Positions 7,131 through 16,600 of a stretch of DNA of 64,000 bases are shown one piece after another. A program made the position numbers and the translations under genes. The stretch covers positions 1,198,483 to 1,262,482 of the forward strand of contig JAJVIE010000003.1 of NCBI GenBank assembly GCA_022072175.1. Reading direction: 5' to 3'. Position 1 is the stretch's first letter. Each line of letters opens with the position of its first letter. Origin of the DNA: Candidatus Omnitrophota bacterium. Lineage in GTDB: Bacteria; Omnitrophota; Gorgyraeia; 2-02-FULL-51-18. The notes under the pieces were generated by a model, which saw nothing but the letters and a program-made list of their open reading frames with translations, was not told the DNA's origin and did not search any database.

Positions 7131-8615
7131 TCAGTGTTCGATCTGACGCGTTGATTCGGGGTGTCTGTGGCGCATCAACCCCGAGACGACCCTATGCAAC
7201 CACCACAGACAGACGGCCGAGAGGACCGACATGAGCATCCAACAACTGGTCCACAACCCGCTTCCTTGCAACAGATATCCGAAGAGGATCGGGCACACGA
7301 ACCCACCCAACCCCCCGAGCACGCCGACCATCCCCCCGACGACACCGACCTGCTCGGGAAAGTAGTCGGGGATATACCTATAGACGGCCGCCTTGCCGAT
7401 ACCCCAGACGACGCCCAAAATCAGCACTAGGACAGTAAATACCCACACGTTGGCTCGGAAATAGATGCGCGTCTGGCCTTTGGCCAAGAGCTCCCGACGC
7501 TGCACGGATCGTCCCACGGTGACGACGGACTCTTGCCAAACCTCTTTGACCGGCCAGATGAGCGTATCATCATCAAGATGGCGGGCTGCCGGTCGGACGC
7601 GTAGCGGGTAGACCTTATCTCCGACCACAACAGCCTCCGCGCGGACCTCGGTAACCACACCCGGACGTGTCGCCACGACCCCTTGACCCGGAGAATAGAT
7701 CTCCATTTTCGGGACGATCAAGAGCACGCTGATGACCGTCGACAGTCCCAGTACTCCGTACATGACCTTCCGTGCGCCCCAGTGGTCCGACATCCATCCT
7801 CCCAGCGCTCGGATCACACCCGAAGGCAGACTGAAACAGGAGGTCAGCAGCCCTGCCGTGACTAGCGGCAGGTAGTACACATTGACGTAATAGGGCACCA
7901 ACCACTGCGAGAACGCGACAAAACACCCGAAGACCAGAAAATAGTAGAGTCCGAACCTCCACACCCTTACGTTCTTGAGCGGTGTCAACATCCGGGCCCA
8001 GCCCGACCCGCTCGAGGCCGGTTTCTTGTTCTGCGCGCACAGCAAGAAAAGCAGGCCCATGATCACCAGGACCGCCGCGTAGATCTTGGGCAGTGTCCTC
8101 CACCCCTCCGGATCGGCGCCTCCGAGCGTCAACCGATCCAGCAACTTCGGCGCCACGAGCGTCGTGACCGCGGCGCCGGCGTTCCCCGCCCCGAATATAC
8201 CGAGCGCCGTCCCTTGACGGTCCTTCGGATACCAGACCGATGTGAAGGCGATCCCGATCGAGAAACTAACGCCCGTGAGTCCGAAACCGAAGCTGTAGAG
8301 TGCGAATTCCAGGAATCCGTTCGCCGTCGACAACAGATACATGGGCACAGCACAAAGTAGCAGGAGTCCTGCGAAAACCGGCTTACCTCCATACCTGTCG
8401 GTCAACATGCCCGCGGGTAGACGCAGTAGAGAGCCCGTCAGCACGGGGATACCCATCAACCATCCGATCTTCACGGGATCCCAGTCGAAGATCTGGTGCG
8501 TGGACAGGAAAGTCACGAGCACCCCATTGAGCATCCACGCCGCGAAGCAAACCGTGAAGGCCAGTGTGTTGAGGGCCAGCACCTGGTGCGAGGTGGCGGT
8601 CGCCTTTTCTTGCAA
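7131..8615 (-). CDS. narK: NarK1-type nitrate transporter with an inserted periplasmic domain
   Basis: This 494-residue MFS protein has NarK1-like helices (GFGLTGVSFSIGIAFTSVWYP in helix 4-5; GIGKAAVYRYIPDYFP in helix 10). Between predicted helices 9 and 10, residues about 304-391 form a hydrophilic stretch (GVVTEVRAEAVVVGDKVYP, QESVVTVGRSVQRREL) that NarK homologues usually lack; topology puts it outside the membrane. The start appears to be TTG at 8615 with AAGGAG upstream, 1 base after the cytochrome gene stop. It probably imports nitrate with protons. Confidence 0.85.
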   Translation of the reverse strand: MQEKATATSHQVLALNTLAFTVCFAAWMLNGVLVTFLSTHQIFDWDPVKIGWLMGIPVLTGSLLRLPAGMLTDRYGGKPVFAGLLLLCAVPMYLLSTANGFLEFALYSFGFGLTGVSFSIGIAFTSVWYPKDRQGTALGIFGAGNAGAAVTTLVAPKLLDRLTLGGADPEGWRTLPKIYAAVLVIMGLLFLLCAQNKKPASSGSGWARMLTPLKNVRVWRFGLYYFLVFGCFVAFSQWLVPYYVNVYYLPLVTAGLLTSCFSLPSGVIRALGGWMSDHWGARKVMYGVLGLSTVISVLLIVPKMEIYSPGQGVVATRPGVVTEVRAEAVVVGDKVYPLRVRPAARHLDDDTLIWPVKEVWQESVVTVGRSVQRRELLAKGQTRIYFRANVWVFTVLVLILGVVWGIGKAAVYRYIPDYFPEQVGVVGGMVGVLGGLGGFVCPILFGYLLQGSGLWTSCWMLMSVLSAVCLWWLHRVVSGLMRHRHPESTRQIEH

Positions 8616-8616
8616 T

Positions 8617-9192
8617 CTACTTCTCCTTCCCGGTCTGCGTGGACAACCAGAGGATCGCGTTGTGCAGGCCGTAGAGCCCCAAAGCGGTCGCCAATACCAT
8701 CATCGCGATGTGGAATCCATGTCGGCCGAGGTTGTTGCGGAAGAGTTTCAGCGGCTGCCCGTCGAGCGAGTTAAGAGGATGCGTCCCGTCCAAGTACTCC
8801 TGACCGTCCGGGATCCCGTCACCATCCAGATCGGAGCCCGCAGGCAGCGACTCGGCCAGGGACTCCGGACGCTGTCTGAGCTCTTGTATGCGGTCACGTC
8901 CCAATTCGTCCAGCATCAAGTTGCCGAAACCGTTCAGGATCGGGCTCTTCAGCCCGGACCCCGGAGCCGTCGCTTGACGCGCCAGACCCAGGGTATCAAG
9001 CTCCTCTTGGGTCAGCGAGCCGATCTGCCCGGCCCTCAGGCCCTCAGGGCCGTCCGAGTGCGTGTGGCACAGGGCGCAGTTGATCGAGCGGCCGGACCGC
9101 TCCTTCGAGTATCTTTGGAACTCCGGATAGGCCTGAGCTACACCCGCCGCACTCAGGCACAGTACAGCGGTCGCCCACAACGCTCGTTTCAC
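8617..9192 (-). CDS. membrane-anchored monohaem cytochrome c with thrombospondin type 3-like Ca repeat
   Basis: This 191-residue exported protein has a signal peptide (residues 1-21), one haem c site CALCH (residues 39-43), a Ca-binding DLDGDGIPDGQE segment near residue 121 followed by a second Asp-rich turn, and a C-terminal membrane helix (about 160-182). The GTG start at 9192 forms a GTGA overlap with the cytochrome b stop. In position it could replace cytochrome c1 or f beside the Rieske and cytochrome b proteins and receive electrons from the Rieske centre. That role is inference; the haem and anchor are seen. Confidence 0.85.
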   Translation of the reverse strand: MKRALWATAVLCLSAAGVAQAYPEFQRYSKERSGRSINCALCHTHSDGPEGLRAGQIGSLTQEELDTLGLARQATAPGSGLKSPILNGFGNLMLDELGRDRIQELRQRPESLAESLPAGSDLDGDGIPDGQEYLDGTHPLNSLDGQPLKLFRNNLGRHGFHIAMMVLATALGLYGLHNAILWLSTQTGKEK

Positions 9193-10295
9193 GCCCCACC
9201 CCCCTTGAACATCTCGTAGATGTCGTGCCCGAAGATCGTGATCACGATGAGGTAGGCGGACACCAGCGTCGCGATGATACCCAACACTTTTCGGCTGGTG
9301 TTCTTGAAGATCCAGGGCGTCATGAAAAGCGCCGCGCCACCGAGCGTCTGACCGAGCATCACGACCCAGAACGGCAGCAGTTCCAGCGGATAGTAGATGA
9401 AATAGAAGTACCACTCGGGCTTGATGCCGTCCGGCGTCGACCCGAGCGAGTCGTAAGGCTCGAAGAGCGGATAAGGGTAGAACGATTCGAACGGCAGGCA
9501 GTAGGCCAACACAAAAACGACCAGGAAGGCCACACCCCACAGCCAAAAATCCTTGAGCATGAAGATCGGGAAGAATTTCTCGGAGCGGCGGGCGGGTGTG
9601 TCCGTGCCCTGGCTCATGCCGTGGAGCTGCACGCACAAAAGGTGCAGCCCCAGGACGCCGAAGAAGAGCAGCGGCAGGATCACCACATGGAGCGCGTAAA
9701 AGCGGCTCAACGTCGCCTGGCCGACAGACGCCTCGCCCTGGATGATCTCCTTCACATAGGTCGGCAGTCCCGACAGCGCTCCGGGCAGATACCTCCCGGC
9801 CTCCTCGATGGACTGGAGCACCACCTTGGTCGCGTTGACCGCGATCTGGTGCCAGGGCAGCAGGTATCCGGTGAAACCAAAAGCGAAGGTCAGCGCCAAC
9901 AGCATCGAGCCGGTCAACCAGGTCACCTCGCGAGGGCGGGCGAAAGCCTTCATCGCGAACGTCGTAAGCGCGTGCACCATCAGGCACAGGATCATACAGG
10001 AGGAGGACCACGTGTGCAGGTTGCGCACCAGAAAGCCCGAGTTCACGTAATAGGTGATATATTCGACGGACGCGTGCGCGTCGCTGACGGTCGGTTGATA
10101 GTAGAAGAGCAGGAAGACGCCCGTGACCAGTTGGATCAGGAAGAACAGCAGCGCCAACCCACCCATGTAGTAGGCCCAGCTCATCCGGTGGACCGGCACC
10201 ACTTTCTTGGTGACCAGGGACTCGAAGCTCATTTTTTGGACAGGCAGTCTCTCCGAGAGATAATCCAGTCCGCGTCTTAGCCAGTCCGGCCTCAT
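9189..10295 (-). CDS. cytochrome b/b6-type quinol oxidoreductase subunit
   Basis: This 368-residue membrane protein carries the two haem b ligand pairs His94/His108 and His203/His218; the second pair is spaced by 14 residues, as in b6 proteins. The Qo-site motif PEWYF (around residue 293) is present, so the b6 and subunit IV parts are fused in one chain. The start at ATG 10295 follows the NarI-Rieske gene by 19 bases. Together with that Rieske protein and the downstream cytochrome c it would form a bc-type quinol oxidase. Haloarchaeal nar clusters also carry Rieske and cytochrome b genes, a known parallel. Confidence 0.92.
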   Translation of the reverse strand: MRPDWLRRGLDYLSERLPVQKMSFESLVTKKVVPVHRMSWAYYMGGLALLFFLIQLVTGVFLLFYYQPTVSDAHASVEYITYYVNSGFLVRNLHTWSSSCMILCLMVHALTTFAMKAFARPREVTWLTGSMLLALTFAFGFTGYLLPWHQIAVNATKVVLQSIEEAGRYLPGALSGLPTYVKEIIQGEASVGQATLSRFYALHVVILPLLFFGVLGLHLLCVQLHGMSQGTDTPARRSEKFFPIFMLKDFWLWGVAFLVVFVLAYCLPFESFYPYPLFEPYDSLGSTPDGIKPEWYFYFIYYPLELLPFWVVMLGQTLGGAALFMTPWIFKNTSRKVLGIIATLVSAYLIVITIFGHDIYEMFKGGGA

Positions 10296-10314
10296 CGTAC
10301 TCGCCTCAACTGTT

Positions 10315-11622
10315 TCATGCGTACCTCTTGAGGATGTACAGCAAGCTCGTTGCCAGCTGCCCGGGTTCAGCCGATCCCTCCCGGCCACCCGACGGATCCT
10401 GCACCAAAAGCACCTTACCGTTGCCGTCCTTGAGCGCCCAGCCCAAACGCGGCAGTGCCTCCTTGGCCGGGGCGCCCAAATTGGGCTGTCCGGTCTTGAT
10501 GTCGAAATAGGACACATGGCACGGGCAGAGGATGCGGCCTTGGGCGTCGACATCCTGCCCGACCGTGCAGCCCAGATGAGTACACTTGGCCGAGATCACG
10601 ATCGGCAAGCCCTCGGCGTCCTTGAAAGCCAGCGCAGGACGCATCTGGTAGTCGATGAAATACTTGCCTCGCGTCGTCGACAGCTCGGCCATCGGGGCCA
10701 CGAGGATCGCGTCCCGGCTCATGCGCTCAAGTTCCAGTTCCCTTTCCTCGGCCGTCTGTTTGAGGCGCCGAAGCTTCGCCGACAACAGATGCGCCTGCTC
10801 GTCCTCCGTGAGGTCCTGCTTGAGGAAGTACTTGAAGAACTTGTCCAATGTGCCCATCGACAGCAGTGCGACGCCTGCTCCGGCGCTCAGAGCGGCCCTC
10901 AAGAACAGTCTCCGTTCGTTGTCCGTCGCGGCGCGCTCTTCGAACCGCACGGACGCCCTGGACGATGTCCAGACGACCCTCTGCGGAGCGCGCGTGATAT
11001 ACCTGAGCGGCAGGGAGAGCACATGCACCAGACGCGTGAACGGGAACATCGCTAGGAGCACCCACGCCGACGCGATATGCAGCTTGACGAAAGGCGGCAT
11101 GTCGGTGAGCACGGACACATCCGGCCTCAGGGTCAACACCCCGTGCAGATAGGGCCCGAGCGCGCCGGGCGCCCACGCCGCTCCCCACCGGTGGTTCACG
11201 GCTACGGCCAGCCCTGTACCGACCTGCGCCATCAGGACCAACACGACCAGCACATCCGCAAGGGTCGTGACCGCCTGGAGCCTGGCATTGACGAAGCGCC
11301 GGACCAAGAAGATCACCAGTCCACCAAGACACATCCAACCGCACAACAGTCCCACCGATTCGACGACAGTCAAGAACGCGGGGGTCGCCATGAACGCGGT
11401 CCACCACCCCGGCACAGCGAAGGCCGCTAAGTGCCCTAGAAGCACCACGATGATCCCCGCATGCCACGGCGCTGAGGCCCATAAGAGCCAGCGGTCTTCC
11501 AAGAACTGCGTCGACAGCGACGAGTACGAAAAGGCATGGGTACGGTATCGGACCCAGGATCCGACCACCAGCGACAACAGCGCGACATACGGCAGAGCGA
11601 CGAAGATCAGAAGATCAAACAT
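10315..11622 (-). CDS. narI: nitrate reductase gamma subunit NarI fused to a Rieske [2Fe-2S] protein
   Basis: Residues 1-225 of this 435-residue protein are NarI: five membrane helices with the four haem b ligands His54, His64, His182 and His200, spaced as in E. coli NarI. Residues 236-260 form a twin-arginine-like membrane helix (RRLFLRAALSAGAGVALLS). Residues 320-410 are a Rieske domain with CTHLGC (347-352) and CPCH (366-369), giving the two Cys and two His ligands plus the disulfide Cys pair of bc-type Rieske proteins. NarI ends on the cytoplasmic side, so the extra helix would put the Rieske domain outside. The start at ATG 11622 overlaps narJ by 8 bases. Confidence 0.95.
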   Translation of the reverse strand: MFDLLIFVALPYVALLSLVVGSWVRYRTHAFSYSSLSTQFLEDRWLLWASAPWHAGIIVVLLGHLAAFAVPGWWTAFMATPAFLTVVESVGLLCGWMCLGGLVIFLVRRFVNARLQAVTTLADVLVVLVLMAQVGTGLAVAVNHRWGAAWAPGALGPYLHGVLTLRPDVSVLTDMPPFVKLHIASAWVLLAMFPFTRLVHVLSLPLRYITRAPQRVVWTSSRASVRFEERAATDNERRLFLRAALSAGAGVALLSMGTLDKFFKYFLKQDLTEDEQAHLLSAKLRRLKQTAEERELELERMSRDAILVAPMAELSTTRGKYFIDYQMRPALAFKDAEGLPIVISAKCTHLGCTVGQDVDAQGRILCPCHVSYFDIKTGQPNLGAPAKEALPRLGWALKDGNGKVLLVQDPSGGREGSAEPGQLATSLLYILKRYA

Positions 11623-12130
11623 GGGCGCCCTCCCCCTGCCCCACCAGGCCGAGGATCCCCTCCAAGGCGAGAGCATAAGGATTCTCGTCCGAGCCGAGGG
11701 AGCGGATCATGGCCGGCAGCGAGGGGCTCAAGCACAAACGGACCAACTCCCCCCATTCCTCCTCATCGAAACAATCGTTATGGCGCAACACCGTCGACAA
11801 GTGGTCCGGCAGCTCAGGGCCGACGTCACGCCCGGCTCGCACGTAGGCGGAGCGAAATCCAGCCATGAGCTCGGCTCGTTTGAAATTCTCTTCACCGAAC
11901 AGATGCACGCTCAGGTACAACGACGTCTTAGGGGTCACATCGAAGGTCCTCACGTAGTGTTCCTGCCTCATCTCCGGCGTCAATCCTCCGAGGCGGTCTT
12001 CAAAAGCCGCGAAGAGCTCGATCCTGCGCAGCGCCTCCGGCAGAGTGTGGGTCCGCTCGGCCCGGGGATACTCGAGGCATTCGGCCGCCAGCCGAAGCAA
12101 TGAGCGCGCCTCCGATACGGTACGGCTCAT
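11615..12130 (-). CDS. narJ: nitrate reductase assembly chaperone NarJ
   Basis: This 171-residue protein of the TorD/NarJ family helps insert the molybdenum cofactor into NarG before membrane docking. The family core YVRTFDVTPKTSLYLSVHLF is clear near residue 60. The ATGA overlap with narH and its position between narH and narI are canonical. Confidence 0.95.
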   Translation of the reverse strand: MSRTVSEARSLLRLAAECLEYPRAERTHTLPEALRRIELFAAFEDRLGGLTPEMRQEHYVRTFDVTPKTSLYLSVHLFGEENFKRAELMAGFRSAYVRAGRDVGPELPDHLSTVLRHNDCFDEEEWGELVRLCLSPSLPAMIRSLGSDENPYALALEGILGLVGQGEGAHV

Positions 12131-13620
12131 AGTCCTCGCTCCGGCACTTGTGTCGGCCCTAGACCGCATCCGCCCTTGCATTGGTCCGGAGCGCAAGTAT
12201 TCTCGATGCTCTCTTCCCGTTGGACGGGAGGCATCATGAAGCGGTCCTCCGGTCCGGGCAGAGCTGTGAGGGTATAGATCTGACGAGCTTGGTCCTCCGT
12301 CAAGCCGGCCTCTCGCAGGACCTTGGATGCCTGTTCTGGTGCGATATCACCCAACGTCGAGGATCTCTGGAAGATCCGTACCGCCAGAAGCCGTCTGAGC
12401 GCATCCCGCACCGGACCCGGATCCCCAGCACTGAAGAGCGAGGCCAAGTAGCGGATCGGCAAACGTGCCTTGTCGATGCTCGCGAAGAGCTCTCCGGTAT
12501 CATGACCATACACCTCGCTCTCCTGCCGACCCATGACGGGCAGGAGCGGCGGGACGTAGTAGAGCATCGGCATCGTGCGGAACTCCGGGTGCAAGGGCAG
12601 CGCCAGCTTCCACTCGCTCACGTATTTCCAGACGGGCGAGCGCTGGGCCGACCCGATCCAACCGGGCGGGATACCCGCGTCAAGAGCTCTAGCTACGATA
12701 CGCGGATCGTGCGGGTCCAAGAGTACGCTCCGTTGCGCCTCGACGAGACCCTCCTCGGGCGCTTTCATGGCCTCCTCGATCCTCTCGGCGTCGTAGAGCA
12801 GTACGCCCATATAGCGTATGCGGCCGACGCACGTATGGAAGCAGGCCGGCGCCTGGCCGGTCTCGACCCTCGGATAACAAAGGATACATTTCTCGGACTT
12901 GCCGGTCTTCCAGTTGTAATAGATCTTCTTGTACGGGCAAGCCGTCACACAGGCGCGCCATCCGCGGCACTTATCCTGGTTGACCAGCACAATGCCGTCC
13001 TCACCGCGCTTGTAGAGGGCTCCGGAAGGACAGGAGGCCACGCAAGAGGGGTTGGCGCAGTGGTTGCAGATACGCGGCAGGTACATCATCGAGATCCGCT
13101 CGATCTCGAACATCATCTGCCGCTCCTCCGGGGTCAGCGCCTTGAGGTTAGGATCGTTCTCGCCATAGATCGGCGATCCGGACAGATCGTCGTCCCAGTT
13201 GGGGCCCGAGCGGATCTCCATGGGTTCGCCTGTGATCTTGGATACGGGGATCGCGGTCGGTTGATCATCTCCGGCTGCGGCATCGAACAGATCCTGGTAC
13301 TTATAGGTCCAGGGCTCATAGTAGTCGTCGAGACCCGGTTGATTAGGGTTGTAGAAGAGCTTGGGCAGGAAATCCTTTTTATCCTGTGAGCGTAGACGTA
13401 GCTTGCGGTCGGCGCCAAGCATCCACCCGCCCTTATAGTTGAGCTGGTCCTCCCAGAGGGTCGGATAGCCCGTACCCGGTTTGGTCTCGACGTTGTTCCA
13501 CCACATGTATTCGGCGCCCGGACGGTCGGTCCAGATGTTCTTGCAGGCGACGCTACAGGTGTGGCAGCCGATGCACTTGTCCAGGTGGAAGACCATCGAT
13601 AGGTGCGCGCGTATGTCCAT
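12127..13620 (-). CDS. narH: respiratory nitrate reductase beta subunit NarH
   Basis: This 497-residue electron-transfer subunit carries four Fe-S clusters. The ferredoxin-like groups are CIGCHTCSVACK near the N-terminus, CNHCANPSCVASCP, CRGWRACVTACP and CILCYPRVETGQAPAC. The Trp in CRGWRAC marks the 3Fe-4S site that faces NarI. The start MDIRAHLSMVFHLDKC at ATG 13620 matches the family. It lies 13 bases after narG and overlaps narJ by ATGA. Confidence 0.97.
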   Translation of the reverse strand: MDIRAHLSMVFHLDKCIGCHTCSVACKNIWTDRPGAEYMWWNNVETKPGTGYPTLWEDQLNYKGGWMLGADRKLRLRSQDKKDFLPKLFYNPNQPGLDDYYEPWTYKYQDLFDAAAGDDQPTAIPVSKITGEPMEIRSGPNWDDDLSGSPIYGENDPNLKALTPEERQMMFEIERISMMYLPRICNHCANPSCVASCPSGALYKRGEDGIVLVNQDKCRGWRACVTACPYKKIYYNWKTGKSEKCILCYPRVETGQAPACFHTCVGRIRYMGVLLYDAERIEEAMKAPEEGLVEAQRSVLLDPHDPRIVARALDAGIPPGWIGSAQRSPVWKYVSEWKLALPLHPEFRTMPMLYYVPPLLPVMGRQESEVYGHDTGELFASIDKARLPIRYLASLFSAGDPGPVRDALRRLLAVRIFQRSSTLGDIAPEQASKVLREAGLTEDQARQIYTLTALPGPEDRFMMPPVQREESIENTCAPDQCKGGCGLGPTQVPERGL

Positions 13621-13633
13621 CAGGGTCTCCCGA

Positions 13634-16600
13634 CTACCATTTGACCTCTCCCAAACGCCGCACGAGCACGAACGTGTCCCGATTGACGCCTTGGGGGCCC
13701 CAGTAATTGAAGCCGTACGAGAACTGTCCATAACCGCCGATCATGAACAGCGGTTTGAGCCGAGCACGCGTCAGACTGTTGTGACCGCCGGCCCGGCGAT
13801 CGCCTCGGGACGGGGATCGGGGCACACCCACGGTGCGCTCGACAGCGTGATAGATGAAGCAGAGTCCCCGCGGGATCCTGGCGGAAACACAGGCTCGGGT
13901 CACCACCACCCCATGGTCGTTGAGGACCTCCACCCAGTCATTGTCGCGGATACCGGCCATGGCCGCATCCGTGTCGTTGATCCAGACCGGCTCGATACCT
14001 CTCGACAGGGTCTTCATGGTCAACGTATCGCCATAGGTCGAGTGGATGTGCCACTTCCCATGAGGGGTCAGATAGTTGAGCATCAGCATGCCCGGCCCCC
14101 TCTCCGTCTCGTCGAGGTCCTGGGTCGAACGGACCTCGAGCCTCGGCTTGTAGGTCGGTAGTTCCTCGCCGTAAGCACGGTAGGCCTCGTGATCGAGATA
14201 CAGATGCTGTCGGCCCGTGAGCGTCCGCCACGGGATGAGCTCTTCGGTGTTCTGGCAGAACGCGGCATACGTGCGGCCGTTGTTGACGACTCCCGTCCAG
14301 AACGGGGTCGTCAGGAGCCGCTTGGGACTGGCGACCAGGTCTTGGAAGGACAGGCGGACGGACCGGTTGTCCTTGGCTAGGTGCTGAAGATCCATGCCCG
14401 TCTTACGGGACTCCTGCTCATAGGCCCGGTAGGCCAACTCACCATTGGTCTCCGCAGCGAACGCTAGGATCACCTCGCACACCGAACGGTCCTCGTGCAG
14501 CGACGGGTATCTCCGGTCGCCCCATCGCTCGACCGGATGCGTCTCAAGATACCGATCATAGATATCGGAGACCGGATAAGTCAACCCGTGGATGCCCAAT
14601 CCCTTGTCACGATAGACGGGTCCAAGCGACACATACTTGCGATACACCTCGGGATAGCGTCTTTCGACGACGGTCACACCCGGCATCGTCTTGCCCGGGA
14701 TGGCTTCGCACTCCCCCTTGGCCCAGTCCCGGATGGACCGCTGCGCGATCTCGGCCGGCGTATCATGGGTCAGAGGCGTGGTGACGATGTCCTCGATCGG
14801 GTCCGGCAGGTATTTCTCGGCCAGCTCGGAGGTCTTGCGAGCGATCTCCCTGAAAGCCGCCCAGTCGCTCTTAGACTCCCAGCAGGGAGGCACGGCCGCC
14901 TGTAACGGATGGATGAACGTGTGCATGTCCGTTGAGTTGAGATCGTCTTTCTCGTAGTACGTCGCCGCCGGCAGCACGACATCCGAGTACAAAGCCGAAG
15001 AGTCCATACGATAGTTGAGATCGATCACCAGGTCCATCTTGCCCACCGGCATTCGATCGTGCCACACGACGTCCTCGGTCTTGTTCTTGGCGTTCTCTTT
15101 GGCGATCGAGTTGTGGTGTGTGCCGAGATAGTGCTTGAGAAAATACTCGTGCCCTTTGGCCGACGACAGGAGGGCATTGCCGCGCCAGATGTACCAGACC
15201 CTGGGGAAACTCTCGGGATTATCCGGATCCTCCATGGCGAAACGCAGACGCCGTGACACGAGCTCCTTGACGACATGCGCGCGGATCTCTTCGGCCGTGT
15301 TAGCGCCCTGCGCCCGGGCGTCCCGGGCGACCTCGAGATTGCTCCTGTTGAACTGCGGATAGCACGGTAACCATCCGGCACGCACGGCGAGCGCCTGCTT
15401 GTCGGCGGTATGGCCGTGGGTCATGCAATGCCCCTCGCTCGAGGTCGGACACACCTGCTGGATCGTGTTGTCGTACCTCCACTGGTCGGTATGCATGTAG
15501 TGGAACGACGGGGTATTCTGTAGCCGTGGAGGACCTCCCCAGTCGGTGGCGAACGCTACGGGCGCCCACGAGGCCATCGGCGCGAGTTTCTCCTGGCCGA
15601 CGTAGTGGTTCCAGCCCCCGCCGTTGCGGCCGACGCAGCCGCAGAAGATGAGCGGCATGATGACGGCCCGATAGATCAAGTTGTTGTGATACCAGTGGTT
15701 GACGCCGGCTCCGATGATCACCGAACAGCGGCCTTCGCTTCTCTCGGCCGTCTCCGCCCACTGACGCGCGAACTGGACCACATTGGCCGCGCTGACCCCA
15801 GTGAACTTTTCCTGCCAGGCGGGTGTATAGATGCCAGACTCATCCTCGTAGCTCTTCGGCCACTCCATGCTCTTGCCGTGCAGGACCCCGTACTGGGCCA
15901 ACAGCAGTTCGAAGACCGTCGTCACGAGCGTCTGACCGCCGACGGTGGCGACCTTTCTGCACGGTACGCCGCGGACGCCGACCTTGCCATCCGTCCCCGC
16001 CGAAAAGTCGGGTACCTCGATCAGCGCCTCGCTCTCAGCGGCCGAACCCAGGCGCAGGGCCGGGTCGATCGGCTCGCCGGTCAAGGCGTCCTCGAGCTTG
16101 AGGTTCCACTGCCCTTTCTTCTCCTGCCAGCGATGACCGACGGTACCCATGGGCATCTTGAGCTCGCCCGTGCCCGCGTGCTGTACGAAGAACTTCCACT
16201 CCGCATTGTCGGTCCCGGCCGTCCGCTCGACGTCCGATGCCCTCAACAGCTCTCCCGGCCGATAGTGGCCGTTGGGCTGACGCTCGAGCTTGACCAAGAA
16301 CGCTGCGTCCGAATACTGCTTGAGATATCTGAGGAAGTACGGCACCTCCCGATCGAGATAGTACTCCTTCAGGATGACATGGCCGACCGCCAGCCAGTAA
16401 GCCGCGTCCTGCCCCTGGTGCAGAGGGATCCACTCATCGGCCGCCTTGGAGGTCTGGCTGAAATCGGGCGAGAAAACGACCACCTTGGTGCCGTGATGCC
16501 TGGCTTCGACCAGATAGTGAGCATCCGGAGTGCGTGTCATGAAAACGTTGGAGCCGACAACGGCGATCATCTTCGACTTGTACCAGTCCGCCGACTCGGC

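Noticed and set aside
9193-10011. Long N-terminal extension of the cytochrome c gene through the cytochrome b gene
   Set aside because: It lies out of frame over a clear cytochrome b; the GTG at 9192 starts a proper signal peptide.
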